Shown here in pieces: positions 5,443 to 12,596 of a DNA stretch of 12,596 nucleotides (positions within the stretch are counted from its first letter, which is position 1; every line of letters begins with the position of its first letter). Origin of the DNA: an uncultured Clostridia bacterium (lineage in GTDB: Bacteria; Bacillota; Clostridia; TANB77; CAG-508). The position numbers and the translations under genes were made by a program. Location: NCBI GenBank assembly GCA_944386335.1, contig CALXAQ010000114.1:1-12596 (forward strand), given 5' to 3'. A model generated the notes under the pieces. The model was not told the DNA's origin, made no database searches, and saw only the letters and a program-made list of their open reading frames with translations.

Positions 5443-6255
5443 GATATATTGATAAACTTCATTTTTAGGAACTCCTCTTTCTTTAGCAATTTTTTTGATT
5501 ATTTCATTTTTAATGAAACCTTGTTCTTCATAATAAGCATATCTTTCTTCTATTGTTTCTTTATTTTCACTTTTATTTTCTATTTGATCACTCTTTTCAA
5601 TTAAAATAATGTGTTCCCCTTTTGGCTGCTTATATTTTTCTAATATTTCTGAAATAGTTCCTCTTATAAATTCTTCGTGTATTTTTGTTAATTCTCTTGC
5701 AATTACAATATATCTATCTCCTAATATCTCTTGTATATCTCTTAATGTATTTAAGAGTTTATGAGGTGCTTCATATAAAATAACCGTTTTATTTTCTTTC
5801 TTTATTTGCCCTAATTTTTCTTTCTTTAATTTTTTGTGAACAGATAGAAAACCATAAAAAACAAATTCTTTAGTATCTAAACCTGAAGCAATTAGTGCAT
5901 TAATTAAAGCACAGGCTCCAGGGATAGGTATTGCTTCTATTCCGTTTTTTAATGCCTCTTTTACTACTTGTTCCCCTGGGTCCGATATAACTGGTGTTCC
6001 CGCATCGGAAACTAATGCAATATTTTTCCCCATTTTTAATTTTTGTAATAATTCTTCTGATTTTACCTCTTCATTATGCCTATGATAACTAATTAATGGC
6101 TTTGTTATCTGTAAATGATTTAATAATTTTAATGTATGTCTTGTATCCTCTGCTGCAATATAATCTACTTCTTTTAAAATGCGAATGGCTCTTAATGTAA
6201 TGTCTTCTAAATTTCCGATAGGCGTTGCTACTAGATATAATTTTCCGTTTTCCAT
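5425..6255 (-). CDS. rsmI: 16S rRNA (cytidine-1402-2'-O)-methyltransferase RsmI
   Basis: 276 aa from ATG 6255. It methylates the ribose of C1402 in the decoding centre of 16S rRNA using SAM. This is a tetrapyrrole-methylase-fold protein: LYLVATPIGNLEDITLRAI at the N-terminus, AAEDTRHT (EDTR at 36-39), LVSDAGTPVISDPG (to residue 94), and VILYEAPHKLLNTL. The frame extends to a GTG at 6267, but that codon sits in the AAGGTG ribosome binding site that serves ATG 6255. The ATG lies one base after the stop of the upstream methyltransferase, so the two are coupled in an operon. The last codons are formed by the arm of a terminator hairpin. Confidence 0.96.
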   Translation of the reverse strand: MENGKLYLVATPIGNLEDITLRAIRILKEVDYIAAEDTRHTLKLLNHLQITKPLISYHRHNEEVKSEELLQKLKMGKNIALVSDAGTPVISDPGEQVVKEALKNGIEAIPIPGACALINALIASGLDTKEFVFYGFLSVHKKLKKEKLGQIKKENKTVILYEAPHKLLNTLRDIQEILGDRYIVIARELTKIHEEFIRGTISEILEKYKQPKGEHIILIEKSDQIENKSENKETIEERYAYYEEQGFIKNEIIKKIAKERGVPKNEVYQYILKREE

Positions 6256-6256
6256 T

Positions 6257-7000
6257 TTATTTTTCACCTTCTTCTTTATGATAAATTTCTAATATTTCTT
6301 TTGTATATTTTCCTTGTTCTGTGTATATATATAAAGGTTTTTCTATGCTTAAAAAAGGTTTTGCATTCTTTACTGCTTTTATTAAAATTAATTTTGGCTC
6401 TTCTCCAACATGGGAATGCACAAATCTTAATTTTTTTGGCTCCATTTTATTTTTTCGTAATTCATATAAAATATCCACCAATCGTTCTGGTCGATGTACC
6501 ATATAAAATTCCCCTTTATCTTTTAATAGTTGAAAACTAATTTGAATAAAGTCTTCTAAATTAGCATATATTTCATGTCTGGCTATTCTTTTAGAAATAT
6601 TTTCATTTTTTAATCCTGTTTCGCCTTTTTTATATGGTGGGTTCGTTACAATAACATCTACACTTGCTTTTTCTATGGTAATTTCTTTTATATTTTGTGG
6701 TATAATTTCTATTTTATTTTCTAAATGATTTAAAAACACACTTCTTTGTGCCATTTCTGCCATATCTTCTTGTATCTCTATACCATATATTTTTTTTGCC
6801 TGTGTTTTAGCAGATAATAAAATAGGTAATATCCCTGTTCCTGTACCTAGATCTACTACAATAGATTCTTTTTTTATATTTTTTGCAAAATCAGAAAGTA
6901 ATACACTATCTATTCCAAAACAAAATCCATCTTGTTTTTGAATAATTTTTAATCCTTTATATTCTAAATCGTCTATTCTTTCATTTTCTTTTATTTCCAT
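6257..7000 (-). CDS. tRNA1(Val) (adenine-37-N6)-methyltransferase-like protein (YabB/TrmN6 family)
   Basis: 247 aa. A class I SAM-dependent methyltransferase with DLGTGTGILPILL at residues 50-62 (SAM-binding motif I) and the N6-adenine signature NPPY at 120-123. The N-terminal segment KIIQKQDGFCFGIDSVLL is typical of the YabB/YfiC (TrmN6) family, which methylates A37 of tRNA1(Val) in E. coli. The substrate here is inferred. AAAGG lies seven bases before the ATG. It is cotranscribed with rsmI. In Bacillus subtilis the equivalent order is yabB-yazA-yabC (rsmI) with abrB converging; here the small yazA (GIY-YIG) gene is missing. Upstream lies a very AT-rich region in which no clear -35 could be picked out. 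Confidence 0.85.
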   Translation of the reverse strand: MEIKENERIDDLEYKGLKIIQKQDGFCFGIDSVLLSDFAKNIKKESIVVDLGTGTGILPILLSAKTQAKKIYGIEIQEDMAEMAQRSVFLNHLENKIEIIPQNIKEITIEKASVDVIVTNPPYKKGETGLKNENISKRIARHEIYANLEDFIQISFQLLKDKGEFYMVHRPERLVDILYELRKNKMEPKKLRFVHSHVGEEPKLILIKAVKNAKPFLSIEKPLYIYTEQGKYTKEILEIYHKEEGEK

Positions 7001-7078
7001 TTTATAACCTTTTCTTTCTTTTTTTCATATTATATATTAAAATTATATTTTTGGGAATATATTATTTCATAAAATTAG

Positions 7079-7161
7079 TATATTTATTTTATTTAATTAT
7101 TTTAATTTATTTATTTTTTATTTTTTTAAATAATTATTTTTTATTAAATATTTTTTATAAT
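7079..7161. other. 83-bp tract with no G or C
   Basis: Between the G at 7078 and the G at 7162 every base is A or T. It lies between the methyltransferase gene (minus strand) and a possible small gene (plus strand) and contains many chance -10-like words, ending in TATAAT at 7156-7161. No protein frame of note crosses it. It could be flexible or curved promoter DNA or a protein-binding region; nothing more can be said. Confidence 0.85.
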
Positions 7162-7175
7162 GGATGGTGAAAAAA

Positions 7176-7352
7176 ATGAATATTCGTGGCTGCAAAAAAA
7201 ATAAATATAATTATGCCTCACATAATCATATTTATCCTAAAAAAAATAATAATTGTAATTCTTATTTTCATTCTTTAATGGAAGTAGAACATTTTTTATG
7301 CAATTTACAAAAAGCAATAAAATGTATGCATTTATATAAATTTTTTAAATAA
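7176..7352 (+). CDS. Possible small protein, 58 aa, unknown function
   Basis: From ATG 7176 the frame gives a Lys/Asn/His/Cys-rich N-terminal half (MNIRGCKKNKYNYASHNHIY) and a C-terminal half that could form an amphipathic helix (HSLMEVEHFLCNLQKAIKC, ending HLYKFFK). An ATG at 7164 is also in frame, but TGGTGA (7165-7170) fits as a ribosome binding site for 7176. The coding stretch is clearly richer in G and C than the nearly pure A/T DNA on both sides, which favours a real gene. Against it, TATAAT (7156-7161) is too close to leave a normal leader and no -35 is seen. I do not recognise the family. Confidence 0.45.
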   Translation: MNIRGCKKNKYNYASHNHIYPKKNNNCNSYFHSLMEVEHFLCNLQKAIKCMHLYKFFK

Positions 7353-7410
7353 TTTTTAATTTATTTTATTATTTAATTTATTTTTTGTTAATGGTTATTT
7401 ATTATTTTTT

Positions 7411-7438
7411 ATTTATTATTTATCATTTATTATTTATT
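7411..7438. repeat. Two tandem 14-bp AT-rich units
   Basis: ATTTATTATTTATC (7411-7424) is repeated directly as ATTTATTATTTATT (7425-7438), differing in one base. The surrounding 7353-7506 is about 94% A+T and holds no gene or GC-containing terminator that I can see, although two units converge there. Confidence 0.6.
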
Positions 7439-7506
7439 AAATAGTTATTTATATTATGAATAAAAAATATAATTTTATTTTTATACATTTTAATTTTTTT
7501 TATTTT

Positions 7507-8064
7507 TTAATTATTTTCTCTCGTAAAATTATTTTCAAAATTTATTTTCCCATCTTGGAAAGATTTATTTTCTTCTCCCTTAATTTTTATTTTTACACCA
7601 TTTATTTCTGTTAATTCTGTTACTGTATTTACGATAGAATTTATAGTTAATTTTTCTTCCTCTTCTCCTCCTGGATGATTTTCTATAAATTCTTTGGAGA
7701 AATCAATAACTAAAATTTCTCCTTGTTTTTCTATTCCTAAAATACTAGTTCCATCTGGAATTGTTTTTTCTAAATTTTCATTTTTTGGTCCTTCTATTAA
7801 CATATTGATAAGAGTTTCGTATGGATTAGTAATTAATTCTTTTACATCAATCAATCTTGCCTCTGGAATTAATTCCTTTTCCTTTTTAAAGTATAGAGAT
7901 ACCATTGTTTGTCTTGTTTGTTCTTGTGAAATTTCTTCTTCTGGTGTATATTCTGTTATTACTTCTTCTGTTTCATGAAAAAAGTAAAAATAAATTAAAA
8001 ATAAAATGATAGCAATAACAATCATTCCCACTAAAATAAACACTATTTTTTTCAAATTGTTCAT
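7507..8064 (-). CDS. Membrane-anchored GerMN-domain protein
   Basis: 185 aa from ATG 8064. A hydrophobic segment (about residues 6-28, KIVFILVGMIVIAIILFLIY) anchors it, followed by a Glu/Thr-rich linker and one GerMN domain, visible as VSLYFKKEKELIPEARLIDV, TLINMLIEGPKNENLEKTIPDGT in two parts, GEILVIDFSKEFIENHPGG and the closing NSIVNTVTELTEINGVKI. GerMN is named for Bacillus GerM, needed for sporulation and germination; single-domain versions such as this are common in Clostridia and act outside the membrane. An ATG at 8073 is in frame, but AAGGATG is better spaced for 8064. It is separated from the gene at its 5' side by that gene's terminator, so it has its own promoter, which I could not identify. 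Confidence 0.8.
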   Translation of the reverse strand: MNNLKKIVFILVGMIVIAIILFLIYFYFFHETEEVITEYTPEEEISQEQTRQTMVSLYFKKEKELIPEARLIDVKELITNPYETLINMLIEGPKNENLEKTIPDGTSILGIEKQGEILVIDFSKEFIENHPGGEEEEKLTINSIVNTVTELTEINGVKIKIKGEENKSFQDGKINFENNFTRENN

Positions 8065-8158
8065 GATTCTCATCCTTTCCTAAGGTGTGTTTTCTTTTTC
8101 TCACCTGTTATTTCATTCTTATGAAAAGCCAGTCCTTTTTAGAACTTTTTTTTTATAT

Positions 8159-8183
8159 AAAAAAAGAAGTATTTCTACTTCCT
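8159..8183 (-). terminator. Intrinsic terminator after the pilin-like gene
   Basis: On the minus strand GAAGTA (8176-8181) pairs with TACTTC (8166-8171) around a GAAA tetraloop, with outer G-U and A-U pairs, followed by T7 (8159-8165 as A on the plus strand). It ends transcription of the frameshifted gene at 8247-9156 before the GerMN gene. Confidence 0.75.
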
Positions 8184-8246
8184 AAAAATAGTACTAAACC
8201 CTTTCTGTCTATCATATACAGTTAGATTTTAACATTTTGTATTTAT

Positions 8247-9156
8247 TTACTCTAATGTGTAGGCTGTATCTGGTCCTTTTCCATCTCCTCCTGTTATTTT
8301 AATATCAGATTTTAGAAGAATACAAGGACGCAAGCCATACTCTTGTAAATCACCATCTGTTCCGTATATTATTTTTATATATATAATATAAACTACGATA
8401 AGTTAGATCTCCATTTATATTCATATTACGCACTCGAAAACTACAACCCAATTCATCATAATCTACATAACGAGAAGCTAACCAATAATTTTCACCTGTT
8501 AGGCATAAATTTACATTTCCTGATAACATTTGCTTGTAATCTATTGTATAATTTCCATCTGTTCCTTTACAGTCTACACTCGTACTCCCATTATATTCAA
8601 ACTCCATTAAAAAAGGTCCTGCTGTTTCTGAATTTTTATTTACAAACTTTCCATTTTCTACAGTTGGTACACTTCCTACACATCTTGCATCTTCTGCATA
8701 AGCTGAATTTATATATGCTTCTGCTTCCTTATTTAATGTCTCTATAGCATTATTATAACTAGTTTTAGATAAAGTTCCGTTTGTTTCTTCTAGTCCTAAT
8801 GCTACCTCTTTTACATTTTTATCTGATATAATCTGTAATCCATATTTTGAATCTACTGGATATAACACCCTACACATGATTTTTCCATTTGTACCATTAT
8901 TGTATTCAATGTAATCTCCTACTTTCAAGTTATTAGTTGATAATCCTCTTCTATCTATAAGTTCCTCATAAATTTGTTCTATATTTTCTACATCTCCTCT
9001 ATATAATTGTTGTATTCGAATATCGCTTTCTAGCTGTGATTTTTTTAAATTTACTATTGCCATATAGGTTCCCATCAATATCATTATAAACATAAGAATA
9101 GTCACAACTACTAAAATTGCTATTGCTCCTTTTTCCTCTATTCTTTTCACTTTCAT
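8247..9156 (-). pseudogene. Pilin-like secreted protein gene interrupted by one frameshift
   Basis: The first frame runs from ATG 9156 to TGA 8350 (268 aa). It begins with a prepilin-like segment EEKGAIAILVVVTILMFIMI but lacks the glutamate at +5 of the mature chain, then an extracellular region including GENYWLASRYVDYDELGCSF, and ends abruptly in KNNIRNRW. The expected ending, YGTDGDLQEYGLRPCILLKS then DIKITGGDGKGPDTAYTLE and a stop at 8247-8249, is intact in the next frame. Dropping one base from the A5 run (8372-8376) or adding one TA to the adjacent (AT) run joins both frames into a protein of about 302 aa. The YWLASR...GLRPC module resembles that of proteins annotated as DUF6273. GAGGAG before ATG 9156 favours it over ATG 9171. 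Decay, sequencing error and phase variation cannot be told apart here. Confidence 0.8.
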
Positions 9157-9269
9157 TTGCTTTCTCCTCATCTATTACCTTTATTCTTATTATTTTCTCT
9201 TTATTTTATTTTTATAAGCTTTTTAGAAATATAATTATGTTTATTTATCATTATACATTTGTATTCTTA

Positions 9270-9298
9270 TTTTACTAATTACTTTTTTTAAAGTCAAT
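9270..9298 (-). promoter_or_regulatory. Sigma-A-type promoter of the pilin-like gene
   Basis: On the minus strand TTGACT (9293-9298) and TAAAAT (9270-9275) are exactly 17 bp apart, each 5 of 6 to consensus. It gives a leader of roughly 107 nt before ATG 9156. The rest of the 294-base interval 9172-9465 holds no gene that I can see. Confidence 0.6.
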
Positions 9299-9389
9299 CT
9301 TTTTTACAAAATATTATTATAAATTACTCATTCATTATTTTTATATTTCAACTAGCAATTTTTTCCACACATTAGTTCTAAAAAAAGGT

Positions 9390-9418
9390 TTGACAAAATG
9401 TTTATTTCCGTATACAAT
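9390..9418 (+). promoter_or_regulatory. Strong sigma-A-type promoter of the activase gene
   Basis: TTGACA (9390-9395, perfect) and TACAAT (9413-9418, 5 of 6) are 17 bp apart. Transcription would start near 9425, giving a leader of about 41 nt. Confidence 0.75.
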
Positions 9419-9432
9419 TAGATGTGATTTAA

Positions 9433-9457
9433 TGGAGGATTAACTCCAAAGAAAGGA
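9433..9457 (+). promoter_or_regulatory. Leader with competing hairpins around the activase ribosome binding site
   Basis: TGGAG (9433-9437) can pair with CTCCA (9444-9448) around GATTAA. The same CTCC (9444-9447) can instead pair with GGAG (9454-9457) of the true ribosome binding site AAAGGAG. The two pairings exclude each other, one exposing and one hiding the site. The stems are only 4-5 bp, so a regulatory role is speculative. Confidence 0.3.
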
Positions 9458-9465
9458 GCTTATAT

Positions 9466-12400
9466 ATGAGTAAATCATTGCATGTAGGTTTAGATGTAGG
9501 TTCTACTACTGTAAAAATCGTAGTAATGGACGAAAATTTAAACGTGATATATACCAATTATCAAAGGCATTTCTCGGATACAAAGAATACGGTTTGTAAT
9601 GTGCTAGAAGACTTACTTACTAGATATCCAGATGCTGAATTTACACTTGCACTAACGGGTTCTGGTGCTATGTCTGCTGCTAAATTCTTGGATGTTTCTT
9701 TTATTCAAGAAGTAGTAGCTTGTAAAAGAGCAGTAGAAAAATATATTCCACAGACAGATGTTGTCATTGAACTTGGTGGAGAAGATGCAAAAATTATCTA
9801 TTTTGGAAAATCTATTGAGCAACGTATGAACGGTACTTGCGCAGGAGGAACAGGAGCTTTTATTGATCAAATGGCTTCTTTATTAAACACAGATACACCG
9901 GGACTAAATGAACTAGCAAAATCTCACAAAATGATTTATCCGATAGCTTCTCGTTGTGGTGTATTTGCGAAAACCGACGTACAACCACTTTTAAATGAAG
10001 GTGCCGCTAAAGAAGACATTGCTGCTTCTATTTTCCAAGCTGTAGTAAATCAAACAATTAGTGGTCTTGCTTGCGGAAGGCCAATTAGAGGAACCGTTGC
10101 CTTTTTAGGTGGTCCTTTAAATTACTTATCGGAATTGAGACAACGTTTCATAGATACCTTACATTTGGATGCAGAGCATACTGTTGTACCAGAAGAAGCT
10201 CATTTGCTTGTGGCAAAAGGTGCAGCGATTGATTCTATCGAAACACACCCTATTTCCGTACAAAAATTAAAAAGTAAAATAGAAGTGTTAAAGCAATCCC
10301 ATGATGATACTACAAATCCTTTGGCTCCGCTATTCTCTATTGATGCAGAATATGAGGAATTTAAGCAAAGACATGAAAAGGATAAAGTAAAAAAAGCCGA
10401 CTTAAATACTTACAAAGGAGATGCTTTCTTAGGGATTGATGCAGGTTCCACTACTACCAAGTTAGTATTAATTGATAGAGATGGCGCTTTACTTTATTCT
10501 CTTTATGGAAGTAACGAAGGAAATCCTTTGCAAAGTGTTATTAAAATGCTGAAAAAATTATATGCTATTTTACCAAAAGAAGTAACTTTGCGTTATAGCG
10601 GAGTAACGGGCTATGGCGAAAAATTAATTCAAACTGCTTTAAATGTAGATTTAAACGAAATAGAAACAATAGCACATTATACGGCTGCTAAAGAGTTTAT
10701 GCCTAATGTTACAAGCATTGTAGATATTGGCGGTCAAGATATGAAATACATTAAAATGAAAAACGGCGCCATTGATAACATTATGCTAAATGAAGCTTGC
10801 TCTTCTGGTTGTGGTTCTTTTATAGAAACTTTTGCTAAAAGTTTAAACCTTTCTATCGAAGAGTTTGTAAACAGTGCCTTAGAAGCAAGAAACCCTGTAG
10901 ATTTAGGTTCTAGATGTACAGTTTTCATGAATTCTAAAATTAAGCAAGCACAAAAAGAAGGATATAGCGTAGGTGACATTTCCGCTGGACTTTCTTATTC
11001 TGTTATCAAAAACGCTATTCAAAAAGTAATGAAAGTAAGAGATGTAAAAACACTTGGTGCACACATTGTTGTACAAGGTGGAACCTTCTATAACGATGCT
11101 GTCCTTAGAGCTTTTGAATTAATTGTAGGAAGAAATGTAGTAAGACCGGACATTGCAGGTTTAATGGGAGCTTACGGCGTAGCTCTACTTGCCAAAGAGC
11201 AGTATGAAACGAATATGGATATGGAATATCATTCTACTATCTTAAAAGGAGATGCTTTAGACTCTTTAAAGATTGACATTTCTCATGTTCGTTGTAATGG
11301 TTGCGAAAATCATTGTTTACTTACAATTAATAAGTTTAATAATGGTAGTCGATACATTTCTGGTAATCGTTGTGAAAAAGGCGCTGGTAACTTATCTGAG
11401 AAAAAAGATTTACCAAATGTAATGAAATATAAATATGAAAGATTATTCTCTTACGAGCCTTTATCAGAAAAAGATGCAAAACGTGGAACCATTGGTATCC
11501 CTAGAGTATTAAATATGTACGAGGATTATCCATTCTGGTTTACGTTCCTAACATCCCTAGGCTTTAGAGTTATTCTTTCTGAAAAGAGTACTAGAAAAAC
11601 CTATGAAAAAGGAATGGAATCTATGCCTTCCGAATCGGTATGCTATCCTGCTAAACTTTCGCATGGACATATTATCAGTTTAATAGAACAAGGTATTACT
11701 ACAATTTTCTATCCTTGTGTTCCTTATTCTCGTAAGGAATATGAAAAAGCAGATAATCATTATAACTGTCCTATTGTTATTTCTTATTCTGAAGTATTAA
11801 AAAATAACGTAGAAGAATTGAAAGATAAGAACATTACCTTTTTAAATCCATTCTTACCTTTCGATGCTAAAGCTTTAACAGAGACAATTTTAGATTTGCC
11901 AGAATTTGAAAAATATCATTTTACAAAACAAGAGTTATTAGATGCTGCTAAAAAGGCAGAAGCAGAATATCAACATTATAAAGATGATATTCATAAAAAA
12001 GGTGAAGAAACTCTTCAAATAATGAAAGAGCAACATTTGCATGGTATTGTTTTATCTGGTCGTCCTTACCATACGGACCCAGAAGTAAACCATGGAATAG
12101 ATACTTTAATTACAAGTTTGGGGCTATGTGTTCTAACGGAAGACAGTGTTTCTCATTTGTCAGAAGCGAAACGTCCTTTAAGAGTCGTAGACCAATGGGT
12201 ATATCATGCCAGACTTTATGCAGCCGCTGACTTTGTAGGAAAGCAAGATAATTTAGAATTAGTACAATTAACCTCTTTTGGTTGCGGTGTAGATGCTGTA
12301 ACAACAGACCAAGTAGAAGAAATTTTATCTAGTTATGGAAAAATGTATACCTTAATTAAAATTGACGAAATTAATAACCTTGGTGCTGTACGTATTCGTA

Positions 12401-12596
12401 TTCGCTCTTTACTTGCTAGCATGAAAAAACGTGAAAATTCTAAAACGGAAAAAGCTGATGGAAATTATGAATGTAATAAAAAAATATTTACAAAAGAAAT
12501 GAAAAAAGATTACACCATTCTTATTCCACAAATGGCTCCTATCCATTTTGAATTGTTAGAAGCTGCCGTAAATTCTAGCGGTTACCATGTAGAACT
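9466..12596 (+). CDS. Fused 2-hydroxyacyl-CoA dehydratase activase-related protein (5' part, runs off the window)
   Basis: 1043 codons are visible without a stop; full-length relatives are about 1400 aa. Two activase-type ATPase domains of the BadF/BcrA/HgdC family stand in tandem. Domain 1 has VGLDVGSTTVK (7-17), IELGGEDAK, and cysteines C125 (NGTCAGGTGAF) and C164 (SRCGVFAKTD). Domain 2 has GIDAGSTTTK (323-332), VDIGGQDMKY, C445/C449 (NEACSSGCGSF) and C484 (LGSRCTVF). In HgdC the equivalent cysteines hold a 4Fe-4S cluster bridging the dimer. From about residue 606 comes a DUF2229/dehydratase-like part with C610, C613, C617 and C636 (RCNGCENHC, GNRCEKGAG), then SGRPYHTDPEVNHGI near 864. The architecture suggests ATP-driven low-potential electron transfer; the substrate is unknown. 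AAAGGAG lies eight bases before the ATG. Confidence 0.9.
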   Translation, partial: MSKSLHVGLDVGSTTVKIVVMDENLNVIYTNYQRHFSDTKNTVCNVLEDLLTRYPDAEFTLALTGSGAMSAAKFLDVSFIQEVVACKRAVEKYIPQTDVVIELGGEDAKIIYFGKSIEQRMNGTCAGGTGAFIDQMASLLNTDTPGLNELAKSHKMIYPIASRCGVFAKTDVQPLLNEGAAKEDIAASIFQAVVNQTISGLACGRPIRGTVAFLGGPLNYLSELRQRFIDTLHLDAEHTVVPEEAHLLVAKGAAIDSIETHPISVQKLKSKIEVLKQSHDDTTNPLAPLFSIDAEYEEFKQRHEKDKVKKADLNTYKGDAFLGIDAGSTTTKLVLIDRDGALLYSLYGSNEGNPLQSVIKMLKKLYAILPKEVTLRYSGVTGYGEKLIQTALNVDLNEIETIAHYTAAKEFMPNVTSIVDIGGQDMKYIKMKNGAIDNIMLNEACSSGCGSFIETFAKSLNLSIEEFVNSALEARNPVDLGSRCTVFMNSKIKQAQKEGYSVGDISAGLSYSVIKNAIQKVMKVRDVKTLGAHIVVQGGTFYNDAVLRAFELIVGRNVVRPDIAGLMGAYGVALLAKEQYETNMDMEYHSTILKGDALDSLKIDISHVRCNGCENHCLLTINKFNNGSRYISGNRCEKGAGNLSEKKDLPNVMKYKYERLFSYEPLSEKDAKRGTIGIPRVLNMYEDYPFWFTFLTSLGFRVILSEKSTRKTYEKGMESMPSESVCYPAKLSHGHIISLIEQGITTIFYPCVPYSRKEYEKADNHYNCPIVISYSEVLKNNVEELKDKNITFLNPFLPFDAKALTETILDLPEFEKYHFTKQELLDAAKKAEAEYQHYKDDIHKKGEETLQIMKEQHLHGIVLSGRPYHTDPEVNHGIDTLITSLGLCVLTEDSVSHLSEAKRPLRVVDQWVYHARLYAAADFVGKQDNLELVQLTSFGCGVDAVTTDQVEEILSSYGKMYTLIKIDEINNLGAVRIRIRSLLASMKKRENSKTEKADGNYECNKKIFTKEMKKDYTILIPQMAPIHFELLEAAVNSSGYHVE

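Noticed and set aside
6301..6540. Plus-strand frames opposite the tRNA methyltransferase
   Set aside because: Leu/Ile/Phe-rich antisense translations of an AT-rich conserved gene.
8081..8111. Small inverted repeat (AGGTG...CACCT) upstream of the GerMN gene
   Set aside because: Only a 5-bp stem with a long loop and no T tract; not above chance.
9652..12304. Minus-strand open frames opposite the activase
   Set aside because: Short shadows of a long conserved coding sequence with no initiation signals.

Overview
This AT-rich window looks like the chromosome of an endospore-forming, anaerobic member of the Clostridia. Sporulation is indicated by spoIIR, spmA-spmB, an AbrB-type regulator with a Spo0A-type box in its leader, and a GerM-domain protein. 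Anaerobic metabolism is suggested by the giant fused 2-hydroxyacyl-CoA dehydratase activase at the right edge. No rRNA, tRNA, CRISPR array, transposase or phage gene was seen, so most of the window is core genome. The unusual material lies in the intergenic regions.

Left block, plus strand (about 90-3500): spoIIR follows a sigma-F-like promoter. A candidate sigma-A promoter and an intrinsic hairpin come next, then a tight operon murA - walJ (yycJ) - rlmH. MurA most likely starts at a TTG codon, because the upstream in-frame ATG lies inside the terminator stem. walJ and rlmH are also neighbours in Bacillus (the yyc region).

Intergenic 3497-3798: this stretch holds a 115-bp imperfect inverted-repeat structure. 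Beside it, on the minus strand, is a 33-codon open frame for a hydrophobic, basic-tailed peptide, with a Shine-Dalgarno sequence and an excellent sigma-A-type promoter (TTGACA-17-TATTAT). A 19-bp imperfect palindrome covers that promoter's -10 and, read on the plus strand, has the form of an intrinsic terminator. This is the best candidate here for something undescribed.

Middle block (3799-7000): spmB and spmA are on the minus strand with a TAATG overlap. Divergent from them is an abrB-like gene. It converges on an rsmI - tRNA1(Val) methyltransferase pair on the minus strand. The methyltransferase/rsmI pair converging on abrB recalls the Bacillus subtilis yabB-yabC/abrB neighbourhood. A perfect 25-bp bidirectional hairpin separates abrB from rsmI and forms the last codons of rsmI.

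Right block (7001-12596): an extremely AT-rich stretch (83 bp without any G or C) precedes a possible 58-aa small gene. Next come a membrane-anchored GerMN-domain protein (minus strand) and a pilin-like secreted or membrane protein gene (minus strand) whose C-terminal module is cut off by a one-base frameshift beside an (AT)n/A5 run. Divergent from that gene, a strong promoter drives the two-ATPase-domain activase fusion, which runs off the right edge after 1043 codons.
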